Source: CBDDKS01 sp965230335
Lineage (GTDB): Bacteria; Pseudomonadota; Gammaproteobacteria; Enterobacterales; Kangiellaceae
Length of the DNA: 64,000 nucleotides
NCBI GenBank assembly: GCA_965230335.1
Contig: CBDDKS010000006.1
Span: 310,001 to 374,000, forward strand
Direction: 5' to 3'
This document shows, one piece after another, positions 54,079 through 63,170 of the stretch. The first letter of the stretch is position 1, and each line of letters begins with the position of its first letter. The notes under the pieces are model-generated. The model had not been told where the DNA came from. It worked only from the letters and a program-made list of their open reading frames with translations, and made no database searches. The position numbers and the translations under genes were made by a program.

Positions 54079-55878
54079 CTAGTTATTATTTTTTCGTTTC
54101 ACGTGAATTATTTTTTTCTTCTTGCTTTTTGTATCACTTTTTTTAGTATCCGTTTTTGCTCTTGGTTTTTTGGTTGTTGTTTTTCTTCTTGTATTGCTCT
54201 TAGTGTTATTGGATGTTTCACCACTATCTTCTAGAGCAATATTTAACTGTTGTCCGGCAACCCAGGCTTTTTTAAGTATATTTAACGTCGATTTTGTTAG
54301 ATTATCCGGTAAATCAACCAAACTGTATTCTTCATAAATATTAATACGGCCAATATAACGACTTTCCAGTTTCGCTTCATTAGCAATAGCACCGACAATG
54401 TTACTGGGTTTTACATTATGAGAATGTCCTACTGCAATACGATAGCGTAGCATGCCTTTTTCTACAGATTTATTCTCACGCGTTCTTTTTTCCCGGTTTC
54501 TTTTTGAAGCAGGCGGTTTATCATGTTTCCAATCATCCCGTTTTTCTCTTTCTGGTCTGTTTTCCAATAGAAAAGGTTCATTACCTTGTAACAAATGTGC
54601 CAAAGCGGCTGCAACTTTTTTTGCTTCGACATCATTCTCTTCAAGATAGCTATCAATCAAGTCAGAAAAAATACCCAGATCTTTGGTTAAGGTTTCTGTT
54701 ATTTTTTCTTTAAAGCGTTGGATACGTTGTTCATTAATTAACTGTGTGGAAGGCAACGCCATCATTTCGATATTTTTTTTAGTCGCCCGTTCTATATCTT
54801 TTAATAAACGCTTTTCTCTTGGTGCAACAAATAAAATGGCCTCTCCTTCTCTTCCTGCTCGTCCAGTACGTCCAATTCGGTGTATATAGGCTTCTGTATC
54901 ATAAGGTATATCATAATTAATCACATGACTGATTCGTTCAACATCCAGGCCTCTGGCAGCAACATCAGTTGCTATTAAAATATCTAATTTATTTTTCTTT
55001 AATTCATCAACACGGCGCTCTCTTTGTTGTTGAGGAATATCACCATTTAATGCAGCAGAAGCATAACCTCTTGCTTTTAATTTTTCTACCAATTCCAGAG
55101 TGGCTGTTTTTGTACGAACAAAAATAATCATCGCATCAAAAGGTTCCACCTCTAAAATACGAGTCAAGGCGTCCAGTTTATGTAAACCACTGACTGGCCA
55201 AAATCGTTGGCGAATTGTATCTGCCGTTGCTGTTTTGGTTTTAATAGTAACTTCTTTTGGATTTTTTAAATATTGTGTTGCAATACGACGAATAGGTGTT
55301 GGCATGGTTGCAGAAAATAAGGCAATCTGTTTTTTCTCTGGTGTTTGTTCCAGAACCCATTCAACATCATCAATAAATCCCATACGTAACATTTCATCAG
55401 CTTCATCAAGCACTAACACTTTTAAATGATCCAAAACCAATGTCCCTCGACGCATATGATCCATGACCCGACCAGGAGTACCCACAACAACATGAACACC
55501 CCGCTTTAATGCTCGTATCTGCCCACGATAATCCTGTCCACCATAAACAGGTAACACGTGAAAATTTTTCATCGTCATCGCATACTTTTGAAACGCTTCA
55601 GAAACCTGAATGGCCAGTTCCCTTGTTGGTGCCAATACCAATACCTGTGGTGTCTCCTGCTCTAAATCAAGATTCGTTAATATTGGTAATGCAAAAGCGG
55701 CTGTTTTTCCTGTGCCAGTTTGCGCCTGCCCTAAAACATCATGACCCGCCAGAAGCAAGGGAATCGTTCGGGCCTGAATAGGTGATGGTGTTTCATAGCC
55801 TATGGTATCCAAAGCCTGTAATAAATTCGTGCTTAACGCTAATTGTTTAAAAGTAGTGATAGTAGAGTCATTGCTCAT
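54079..55878 (-). CDS. deaD: DEAD-box RNA helicase DeaD/CsdA
   Basis: A 599-residue helicase. Motifs: Q motif, AQTGTGKTAAF (I), PTRELA (Ia), LDEADEML (II), SATMP (III), HRIGRTGRAGR (VI). After the helicase core comes a DbpA-type RNA-binding domain (RYRIAVGHSHNVKPSNIVGAIANEA) and a Lys/Arg-rich tail (about 560-599). DeaD unwinds structured RNA in ribosome assembly and cold growth. ATG 55878 gives the family start. Confidence 0.92.
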   Translation of the reverse strand: MSNDSTITTFKQLALSTNLLQALDTIGYETPSPIQARTIPLLLAGHDVLGQAQTGTGKTAAFALPILTNLDLEQETPQVLVLAPTRELAIQVSEAFQKYAMTMKNFHVLPVYGGQDYRGQIRALKRGVHVVVGTPGRVMDHMRRGTLVLDHLKVLVLDEADEMLRMGFIDDVEWVLEQTPEKKQIALFSATMPTPIRRIATQYLKNPKEVTIKTKTATADTIRQRFWPVSGLHKLDALTRILEVEPFDAMIIFVRTKTATLELVEKLKARGYASAALNGDIPQQQRERRVDELKKNKLDILIATDVAARGLDVERISHVINYDIPYDTEAYIHRIGRTGRAGREGEAILFVAPREKRLLKDIERATKKNIEMMALPSTQLINEQRIQRFKEKITETLTKDLGIFSDLIDSYLEENDVEAKKVAAALAHLLQGNEPFLLENRPEREKRDDWKHDKPPASKRNREKRTRENKSVEKGMLRYRIAVGHSHNVKPSNIVGAIANEAKLESRYIGRINIYEEYSLVDLPDNLTKSTLNILKKAWVAGQQLNIALEDSGETSNNTKSNTRRKTTTKKPRAKTDTKKSDTKSKKKKIIHVKRKNNN

Positions 55879-55990
55879 AGAGAAAAAATACCTGAATTCA
55901 AGTTATTAAAATAAGGCGGGCAAACAAAGGCGCATAGTGTACTATTTTATGCCATAGATTGCTCACAGTATTTCCATTATTGCTTTTAAT

Positions 55991-56995
55991 TTATCCCATT
56001 ACACTATCTTCTTGCTGTTGTTTTCTTTTTAGTTGCTTATCACGCTTACGTTGCTCATTCACCATAGTAGCCTCTAAACCAAGGTGTGTCTCACCTCGAC
56101 TTCTGGACAGCTGAATTTGTTTCTCTCTTTCAGCATAGCGGGCTTTATCTTCATCTGTTTTCTCATGAAAACATCTCGGACAGCTGACACCTTGTTGATA
56201 ATACTCACTTTGTTTGTCTTCATCAGTGATTGGCCGTCGACAGGCATGGCATTGATCATAATGACCAGGACGTAGCTGATGATCAACCGTCACCCTATCG
56301 TCAAAGACAAAACATTCCCCTTCCCACAAAGAATCTTTTTCATCAACCTCTTCCAGATATTTTAAAATACCGCCTTTTAAATGATAGACTTCATCAAACC
56401 CCAGAGTTTTCATATAGGATGTTGATTTTTCACAACGTATACCACCGGTACAAAACATAGCCACTTTTTTATGCTGGTTGGCATCCAGATTGTCGGCAAT
56501 ATAACGAGGAAACTCTCTAAAACTTTGAGTATTGGGATTAATCGCGTCCTTAAAGGTACCCACTTCAACCTCATAATCATTGCGTGTATCGACGAGCAAT
56601 ACATCAGGATCCTGAATCAATGCATTCCAGTGTTCAGGTTCAACATAGGTGCCTACATATTGATTGGGATCCAGATCATCAATACCCATGGTGACAATTT
56701 CTTTTTTTAATTTTACTTTGGTTCGTTTAAAGGGTTGTTTTTCAGAAAAGGATTCTTTATGGGTTAAATCCAATAAACGCGGATCCAGCTTCAAAAAGGC
56801 TAAAAAGGTGTCCATGGATTGACGAGAGCCGGCTATAGTCCCATTAATGCCTTCATGGGCAAGTAATAAAGTACCACAAATGTTAAGAGCTAACATTTGT
56901 TCAAGAATAGGTAGTTTTAGCTCTTCAAAATCTTCGAGGGAAACAAAACGATATAAAGCACAGATCACAAAGTGATCTTGAGATGACGTTGTCAT
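55991..56995 (-). CDS. trhO: tRNA uridine 5-oxyacetic acid pathway hydroxylase TrhO
   Basis: A 334-residue rhodanese-family protein (YceA). N-terminal acylphosphatase-like domain, then a rhodanese domain with the active loop CTGGIRCEKS near residue 181, and a C-terminal zinc-like segment (CHACRRPITDEDK, CPRC). TrhO hydroxylates U34 of certain tRNAs with oxygen. The Lys/Gln-rich last 20 residues vary in the family. Confidence 0.93.
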   Translation of the reverse strand: MTTSSQDHFVICALYRFVSLEDFEELKLPILEQMLALNICGTLLLAHEGINGTIAGSRQSMDTFLAFLKLDPRLLDLTHKESFSEKQPFKRTKVKLKKEIVTMGIDDLDPNQYVGTYVEPEHWNALIQDPDVLLVDTRNDYEVEVGTFKDAINPNTQSFREFPRYIADNLDANQHKKVAMFCTGGIRCEKSTSYMKTLGFDEVYHLKGGILKYLEEVDEKDSLWEGECFVFDDRVTVDHQLRPGHYDQCHACRRPITDEDKQSEYYQQGVSCPRCFHEKTDEDKARYAEREKQIQLSRSRGETHLGLEATMVNEQRKRDKQLKRKQQQEDSVMG

Positions 56996-57192
56996 AAATG
57001 ATTCTCTTACAGCAAACCAGAGCGTAAATCTGGGGCAAAAAGTAAGGCCATTTTATCAGCTTTGCTCATAAGTGTCTTGTATTACTGAGGGTAAATCTAT
57101 TATGTGACTCTTAAAATTCAGTAAAACTTGATTCTTCTCACTTAACTCATTGTGATTTTAGGGATAGAATGTGTCAATCGAAAGGGATAACG

Positions 57193-57221
57193 CTTGACAT
57201 TTTATGTCAAGACCGTAATAC
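57193..57221 (+). promoter_or_regulatory. Palindrome overlapping a possible sppA promoter
   Basis: CTTGACAT and ATGTCAAG are perfect 8-base arms across TTT (57193-57211). The left arm contains TTGACA; 16 bases on, TAATAC could be a weak -10. An operator over a -35 is a plausible reading. The rest of the ~300-base gap upstream of sppA shows no gene. Confidence 0.4.
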
Positions 57222-57323
57222 TCTTTGAAGCTTGTACTTTATGAAACTTATACTTTTTAAATACAGGGGTTTACAGGCCCTATCCTTCTACTACAGGTAA
57301 TCTTGACTGAATCAGGAGAAACA

Positions 57324-59231
57324 ATGAATAAACCCAACTCAACTCTCGGCCGAATTTTTTATTATCTATGGAGAGGACTGGATATTTTTAGGCGACTGGT
57401 ATTCGGTTTCATCGCTTTTATTTTCTTCATCTTCATCATTTCCTTATTATTTTCAGGCGATAAAGCATCTCAAATTCCAAAAGGTGCGGCACTGGTTTTA
57501 GCACCATCGGGCATTATCACTGAACAACTAACCTATGTCGATCCCATTAGTAAAGCGGTTGAAGATGCAACAGACACTCAATCAATACCTGAAGAAAGTT
57601 TACATGATCTGATAGACATCATTCGTAATGCCAAGAAAGACAAGCGTATTTCAACATTAGTACTTTATCCTCAAGGCATTCAGCAAATTGGTCCATCCAT
57701 GCTTGAAGATTTAAGAGATGCCCTGATTGATTTCAAAACCAGCGGTAAAAAAATCATTGCTATGGGCGATAGCTTTGATAAATCACAATACTATCTTGCA
57801 GCCATGGCTGATGAAGTCTATTTGCATCCATCCGGTATGCTATTCATTGATGGTTATAGCCAAATCAATACCTATATGAAATCTGCTATCGAAAAAGCAC
57901 GGATTTCTGCACATATTTTTCGTGTTGGTACTTATAAAAGTGCTGTAGAACCTTTCATGCGTGACAGCATGTCCGATGCTGCCAAAGAAGCCAACCTGGC
58001 TTTTCTTAATGATCTTTGGCAAAGCTACTTGGAAGATATTGCCACGGCAAGAAATATGTCCATTGAATCTATTGAAAAAATGATTACCAATTTTTCTTCC
58101 GATATTGAGCTGCAACAAGGTGACTGGGCAAAAGTGGCTTTGGAAAACCAGTTGATCGACGATTTGAAAACCAGAACAGAATTTAGAAAAATGATGGTTC
58201 AGAGAGTGGGTCTTAATACGCAAAAAAATAATTTTCAGCAATTACCCCATAAAGAATATTTAAAACAAATTCGTTCTACCTTGGGTTTTACCCCTCCTCA
58301 AGCATCACAAATTGCTGTCATTATGGCAAAAGGCGCCATTTATGATGGCGAACAAAAAGAAGGTCAAATTGGCGGTAATACTTTGGCTCAACTCATCAGA
58401 ACCGCACGTACCAATCCTAATGTTGAAGCGATTGTTTTACGTGTTGACAGTCCTGGAGGTAGTGCTTTTGCCTCAGAAGTCATAAGACAAGAACTTCTCG
58501 AAGCTAAAAACACCAATGGGCTACCTATTATCATTTCAATGGGAACTTATGCGGCTTCTGGTGGTTATTGGATCTCTGCAAATGCTGATGAAATTTGGGC
58601 AAGGCCAACGACGATAACCGGCTCCATTGGTATTTATGGCTTATTTGCCACTTTTGAAAATACACTGGATTGGTTGGGTATTCATCGTGATGGTGTTGGA
58701 ACAACAGAGCTTGCCGGCGCACTGGATTTTGGACGCGAGCTATCACCTAAAGTTGCCAATATTATTCAACTTAACATCGACAAAGGTTATCAACGTTTTC
58801 TGGAAGTTGTTGCAGAAGGTCGAAAAAATCTATCAATTGAAGATGTGAATAAAATTGCACAGGGTCGGGTATGGTCAGGTAAGAAAGCATTAGAAGTTGG
58901 GTTAGTCGATAAACTGGGTAATCTGGATGACGCAATTGAATCTGCTGCAAATCTTGCTGGGTTATCTGATTACAAGGTCTGGCACGTCAAACGTCAACTC
59001 TCACCTGATGAAGCCTTATTACAACAGCTATTTAATCAAACAAAGTATATAACAACCACATTACCCTGGTTTGAATCAAAGACTGTATCGACACCACTTG
59101 AAACAACCTGGCCCAAAGCTGCTACTCAAACCAAAAAACTGCTACAAACTTTATCGAAAGAATTAAACATGTTGCAGCAGTTTAATGATCCTAATCATGC
59201 CTATTTAGATTGTCAGTGTCAGGTTTATTAA
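57324..59231 (+). CDS. sppA: Signal peptide peptidase SppA, 67K type
   Basis: About 635 residues: one N-terminal membrane helix (GFIAFIFFIFIISLLF), then two tandem protease domains as in E. coli SppA. The catalytic Lys is near K205 (GTYKSAVEPF) and Ser near S412 (AASGGYW). It degrades signal peptide remnants in the membrane. ATG 57324 is used, with AGGAGA just upstream; TTG 57303 is rejected. Confidence 0.92.
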   Translation: MNKPNSTLGRIFYYLWRGLDIFRRLVFGFIAFIFFIFIISLLFSGDKASQIPKGAALVLAPSGIITEQLTYVDPISKAVEDATDTQSIPEESLHDLIDIIRNAKKDKRISTLVLYPQGIQQIGPSMLEDLRDALIDFKTSGKKIIAMGDSFDKSQYYLAAMADEVYLHPSGMLFIDGYSQINTYMKSAIEKARISAHIFRVGTYKSAVEPFMRDSMSDAAKEANLAFLNDLWQSYLEDIATARNMSIESIEKMITNFSSDIELQQGDWAKVALENQLIDDLKTRTEFRKMMVQRVGLNTQKNNFQQLPHKEYLKQIRSTLGFTPPQASQIAVIMAKGAIYDGEQKEGQIGGNTLAQLIRTARTNPNVEAIVLRVDSPGGSAFASEVIRQELLEAKNTNGLPIIISMGTYAASGGYWISANADEIWARPTTITGSIGIYGLFATFENTLDWLGIHRDGVGTTELAGALDFGRELSPKVANIIQLNIDKGYQRFLEVVAEGRKNLSIEDVNKIAQGRVWSGKKALEVGLVDKLGNLDDAIESAANLAGLSDYKVWHVKRQLSPDEALLQQLFNQTKYITTTLPWFESKTVSTPLETTWPKAATQTKKLLQTLSKELNMLQQFNDPNHAYLDCQCQVY

Positions 59232-59315
59232 TCGACATTTATTGAGTTCTGTACCTTGTTTTCTGAACAATGACCCATAAGTATTGAACGCTCAATAATT
59301 GAATCACAGCCTCTA

Positions 59316-60335
59316 ATGAAAAATAAAAAAATTTACGTTGCATACACTGGTGGTACTATTGGTATGAAACCCAGTGCCCATGGTTTCATACCTGAGTCTG
59401 GATATTTAACCAAAGCCATTCAAAAGCTATCTGCATCATTGGCAGAAGAATCCCATTTGGATATTGTCATTCATGAATATAATGATTTGATTGACTCTTC
59501 TAATATTGAACCTACTGATTGGGTTAATATGGCTCAGGATATTTACCATCATTACAATGATTTTGATGGCTTTGTCATTTTGCATGGTACCGATACCATG
59601 GCTTATACGGCTTCGGCACTATCTTTTATGCTGGATCATTTAAATAAGCCGGTTATTATTACCGGCTCTCAATTACCTTTTAATGAATTAAGAAGCGATG
59701 GCCGGGATAATATTATTTCGTCATTATTATTAGCCGCCAACTCATCAATTTGTGAAGTGTGTTTATACTTTCATGATCGACTGTATCGTGGCAACCGTGC
59801 ACAAAAAGTTGACTCCAGTGCCTTCCATGCTTTTGATTCTCCTAATTTTCCGGCCTTGGCTCGTTTAGGTACGGAAATTCATCTTAATAAAGACTTACTG
59901 CTACCACCTTCTTCTCAAGATCTCACTATCACATCACTGATACCTCAGGAAGTTGCCGTGATTACCTTGTTTCCTGGGTTATCTGAAAATATTTTAAATA
60001 CACTGTTATCACATCCTATTAAGGGACTTATTTTACAAACTTATGGTATGGGCAATGCACCTAATAAAAATAAACCTTTATTAGCAACGATTGAAAGCGC
60101 TTGTCAAAGTGACATCATTGTTATGAATATCAGTCAGTGTTTTCGTGGACATGTCGATATGGAAGGTTATGAAACAGGACAAAATCTACATCAATGTGGT
60201 GTTATCAGTGGCTATGATATGACTATAGAAGCAGCCCTCACAAAACTTTATTTTGCATTAAGCCTGGACTTAAAACCACAAGATACAAAAAAAATATTAC
60301 AAACGAATTTAAAAGGTGAATTAAGTATTGATTAA
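59316..60335 (+). CDS. ansA: Type I (cytoplasmic) asparaginase
   Basis: A 339-residue L-asparaginase. Catalytic threonines in YTGGTIGM (near residue 12) and HGTDTMAYTASAL (near 90) with the conserved Lys/Asp region. No signal peptide, so it is the cytoplasmic AnsA type. It turns asparagine into aspartate and ammonia. It is 84 bases after sppA, the same pairing (sppA-ansA) seen in E. coli. Confidence 0.92.
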   Translation: MKNKKIYVAYTGGTIGMKPSAHGFIPESGYLTKAIQKLSASLAEESHLDIVIHEYNDLIDSSNIEPTDWVNMAQDIYHHYNDFDGFVILHGTDTMAYTASALSFMLDHLNKPVIITGSQLPFNELRSDGRDNIISSLLLAANSSICEVCLYFHDRLYRGNRAQKVDSSAFHAFDSPNFPALARLGTEIHLNKDLLLPPSSQDLTITSLIPQEVAVITLFPGLSENILNTLLSHPIKGLILQTYGMGNAPNKNKPLLATIESACQSDIIVMNISQCFRGHVDMEGYETGQNLHQCGVISGYDMTIEAALTKLYFALSLDLKPQDTKKILQTNLKGELSID

Positions 60336-60385
60336 CTTGTGATTTCATCATTCAATTATTTAGTAAAACGTTCATCATACCTATT

Positions 60386-61147
60386 ATGACTTTATCTTTA
60401 GAACACCGTTCATCATTTGAAAAACAAGGTTTTTTGTTATTAAAAAATTTTTGTCCTGAAAGTATCTATTCTACTATCAAAAAAATTGGTCAACAACATC
60501 TTGATAAGCGAATAAAACCTTATGAACTAGAATCTGAGTTACAATATCCTGGTGCATCAACTGATCCCAAACAGCCAGGTTTTAAAACCATTCGGCGCTT
60601 GTTACAAGCCTATGACAGAGACAATAGAATACAGGAATGGATTCACTATCCCGAACTTACTCAAGTACTCAACAGTTTACTGGATACGCCACCTATCCTG
60701 GTCAAAGCACATCATAATTGTATTATGACCAAAAACCCTCACTTCAGTAGTGATAGTTTATGGCATCAGGATTTGCGCTATTGGCATTATCAGAAAGGAG
60801 AGCTCATTTCTGTCTGGTTAGCTCTTGGTGAAGAAAACGAAAGAAATGGTTGTTTACAAGTCATTCCCCAAAGCCATCAATACCATTTTCATTCATATCA
60901 ATTTGATAATGAAAAATTTTTCCTGACAGATTTAACTGAAAATAAAGACTTGCTAAAACATCGTCAAGTTATTAACATGCAAGCAGGTGATGTTTTATTT
61001 TTCCATAGTCGGTTACTGCATGCTGCAACACGCAATCATACAGAAATGACAAAAATGGCTGCCGTATTTACTTTTAGAAAAGAAAGTGATTCACCCATTG
61101 CCGGTACACGCTCTGCAAAATTTAGAGATATCGAGTTAAAACCATAA
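60386..61147 (+). CDS. PhyH-family Fe(II)/2-oxoglutarate dioxygenase
   Basis: A 253-residue phytanoyl-CoA dioxygenase-family protein. The iron ligands are visible as HxD in WHQDLRYWH (near residue 128) and His in FHSRLLHAATRN (near 210), with Arg for 2-oxoglutarate in the same stretch. Substrate unknown; family members hydroxylate lipids, halogenate or modify small natural products. It follows ansA by 50 bases. The N-terminal SFEKQGFLLLKNF is typical. Confidence 0.85.
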   Translation: MTLSLEHRSSFEKQGFLLLKNFCPESIYSTIKKIGQQHLDKRIKPYELESELQYPGASTDPKQPGFKTIRRLLQAYDRDNRIQEWIHYPELTQVLNSLLDTPPILVKAHHNCIMTKNPHFSSDSLWHQDLRYWHYQKGELISVWLALGEENERNGCLQVIPQSHQYHFHSYQFDNEKFFLTDLTENKDLLKHRQVINMQAGDVLFFHSRLLHAATRNHTEMTKMAAVFTFRKESDSPIAGTRSAKFRDIELKP

Positions 61148-61228
61148 CGTATTTTTTTAAATACAATATTTTCAAACAACAATGTTTTTAAATAACAACG
61201 TTTTTAAACAACATAAAGTGGAGGTAGC

Positions 61229-62215
61229 ATGACAATCAAAGGAACATTTCATTTATCTTATCTTACTAAATTGATCAGTGTGATTTTATGCTGTTTTATA
61301 TTATCAGCCTGTTTTACAAGTCGTATGCAACAAGCTCAAAAAGTTTTGACCGCTTCTATCCAACAATCAGAAAATACTTTAAATCATTTAAAATCTGCTT
61401 TAGAGAAAAAACAATTGAAAAATTGTATATTAATGCAGGATTATGCAGAGCAGCTAAAAAACCTCAAACCTCAGTTTACCCAACTTATTGATAACTTATT
61501 ATTGGATGCTTCAACTGATGGCCCTTTATATAAAGATTTACAACATCGACTGTCAACAGTTAAAAATACAAAACCCATTGACCTGGCTAACCTGGAAAAG
61601 TTAATACAAGAAACCCAATTAATCACAGAAGCTGCCAATACGATGAGCTTTAATGATGCCTTATCGGATAGTGTGAATGTATTAGCCGATTTGTCAGAGA
61701 ACCAATTACCCAGAATACAATCCGTCAGTTTACAACAAGAAAAAACCATGAATCGTTCTGGAGAACAGGCAAAAGCAGGTCAGCTGATTGGTAATCCTCA
61801 TTATGGTCAATGGCGTCAGTCAAGTAATGGCATGAGTTTTTGGGAATGGTATGGTGCTTATGCCCTATTTTCCACTATCTTTGATAGTCGCCGCTATTAT
61901 TATCGTGACTGGGCATCCAATCGTTCTTACTCTTACTATCATGATTATGGCAGAAACCGTTATACTTCTCCGACCGAATTCAAAAAACAAAATAACCTTC
62001 AACAAAGAACAAAAAAAAGCTTTCAACAACAGGGCAAACGTTTCAACAGCCCTTATGCCCGCCAACGTAAAGGAGCCAGCAGTTTGAGCCGAAGCAGTCA
62101 ATCACGACCTTCATCCGGCCACTTTCGTAAACAATCCAGTTATCGTAACAAAAGTACCAGTTCAAACCGTCGAAGCAGTTCAAGAACACATCGTAGCTCA
62201 AGACGTGGCAAATAA
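61229..62215 (+). CDS. Lipoprotein with coiled-coil and Ser/Arg-rich tail
   Basis: A 328-residue protein. Hydrophobic signal (LISVILCCFILSAC) with lipobox LSAC near C27, then a helical domain (about 32-165, ALEKKQLKNCILMQDYAEQLKNLKPQF) and an aromatic segment (MSFWEWYGAYALFSTIFDSRRYYYRDW). The last ~75 residues are almost only Ser, Arg, Lys, Gln and Asn. Tail may bind nucleic acid or peptidoglycan; this is a guess. It overlaps the region upstream of the DUF350 gene and shares its operon. The plan recalls YgiB/YjfM lipoproteins beside DUF350 genes, without clear sequence identity. Confidence 0.65.
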   Translation: MTIKGTFHLSYLTKLISVILCCFILSACFTSRMQQAQKVLTASIQQSENTLNHLKSALEKKQLKNCILMQDYAEQLKNLKPQFTQLIDNLLLDASTDGPLYKDLQHRLSTVKNTKPIDLANLEKLIQETQLITEAANTMSFNDALSDSVNVLADLSENQLPRIQSVSLQQEKTMNRSGEQAKAGQLIGNPHYGQWRQSSNGMSFWEWYGAYALFSTIFDSRRYYYRDWASNRSYSYYHDYGRNRYTSPTEFKKQNNLQQRTKKSFQQQGKRFNSPYARQRKGASSLSRSSQSRPSSGHFRKQSSYRNKSTSSNRRSSSRTHRSSRRGK

Positions 62216-62243
62216 ACCGCTTACTTCAATAGAGGAAAACACT

Positions 62244-63140
62244 ATGTCCAGCATTTCAATTTCATCATGGGATTATCCGATTCTATTGATCGACTTGGTC
62301 ATTATTATCACTTTATTAATATGCATGAAGTTTCTTAAAGGTTACCTTTCTAATGTCAAAGCCCAAGAAGAATTAAAAGATAAAAATAATGCCGCTTTTG
62401 GTATCAGTTACGCAGGGGGTATTTTAGCTTTGGGCATTATGCTCACTGGTGTATCATCCGGTGAATTTGCCGATACCTATCTTGCAGAAGCAATCAGCAT
62501 GTCTGGCTTTGGCTTATTAGGTATCCTTCTTATTTTGTTGGGTCGAAAAATTCAAGATCTGTTTGTGTTGAAACATCTAGATATTCATTCTGAATTAGCA
62601 AAAAATAATATTGCCGCAGCCTTGGTGGATGTTGGACATATGCTAGCTGTCGCTTTAATAGTACGCTCTGCTTTTATCTGGATGCCTCATTCAGACTGGT
62701 CTCTCATTCCCATTCTATTAGGTTCCTTTGTTTTATCACAAATTATTTTATTGCTGGCCAGCATTTATCGGGTTAAATTATTTAAATTGCGCAATGAAGG
62801 CAACAATAACTGTCTACAAACCGCTATTGCTCAAGGAAATGCAGCACTAGCACTCCGCTATGGTGCTTTTATTGCCAGTGTTGCTCTGGTAGTCACCGCA
62901 AGTCAATATATCGTGTCTTATAATATTGGAGCACCCTGGCAATCATTATTAATCTGGTCTGGCATTTCTTTTATTGCTATTGTTTTATTTGCATTGACAG
63001 CCATACTCATTAGAAAAATAATCCTCATGGGTATTGATGTTGCAGAAGAAGTTGATCAACAAAAAAATATCGGTGTTGCTGCTATTGAATCTGCATTATT
63101 CTGGATGTTAGGCCTCATTCTGATTGCTCTACTCAGTTAA
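62244..63140 (+). CDS. DUF350 (YjfL-like) membrane protein
   Basis: About 298 residues with eight hydrophobic segments in two DUF350 halves; each half has an FGISYAGGILALGIM- or GNAALALRYGAFIASVAL-type helix. ATG 62244 has AGAGGAAAAC upstream; an earlier in-frame start at 62205 lies inside the previous gene. DUF350 proteins (YjfL/YqgA-like) often sit beside polyamine synthase genes, as here. Function unknown. Confidence 0.82.
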   Translation: MSSISISSWDYPILLIDLVIIITLLICMKFLKGYLSNVKAQEELKDKNNAAFGISYAGGILALGIMLTGVSSGEFADTYLAEAISMSGFGLLGILLILLGRKIQDLFVLKHLDIHSELAKNNIAAALVDVGHMLAVALIVRSAFIWMPHSDWSLIPILLGSFVLSQIILLLASIYRVKLFKLRNEGNNNCLQTAIAQGNAALALRYGAFIASVALVVTASQYIVSYNIGAPWQSLLIWSGISFIAIVLFALTAILIRKIILMGIDVAEEVDQQKNIGVAAIESALFWMLGLILIALLS

Positions 63141-63170
63141 CATCAAAATATCTTTTGTATTAATGAATTG

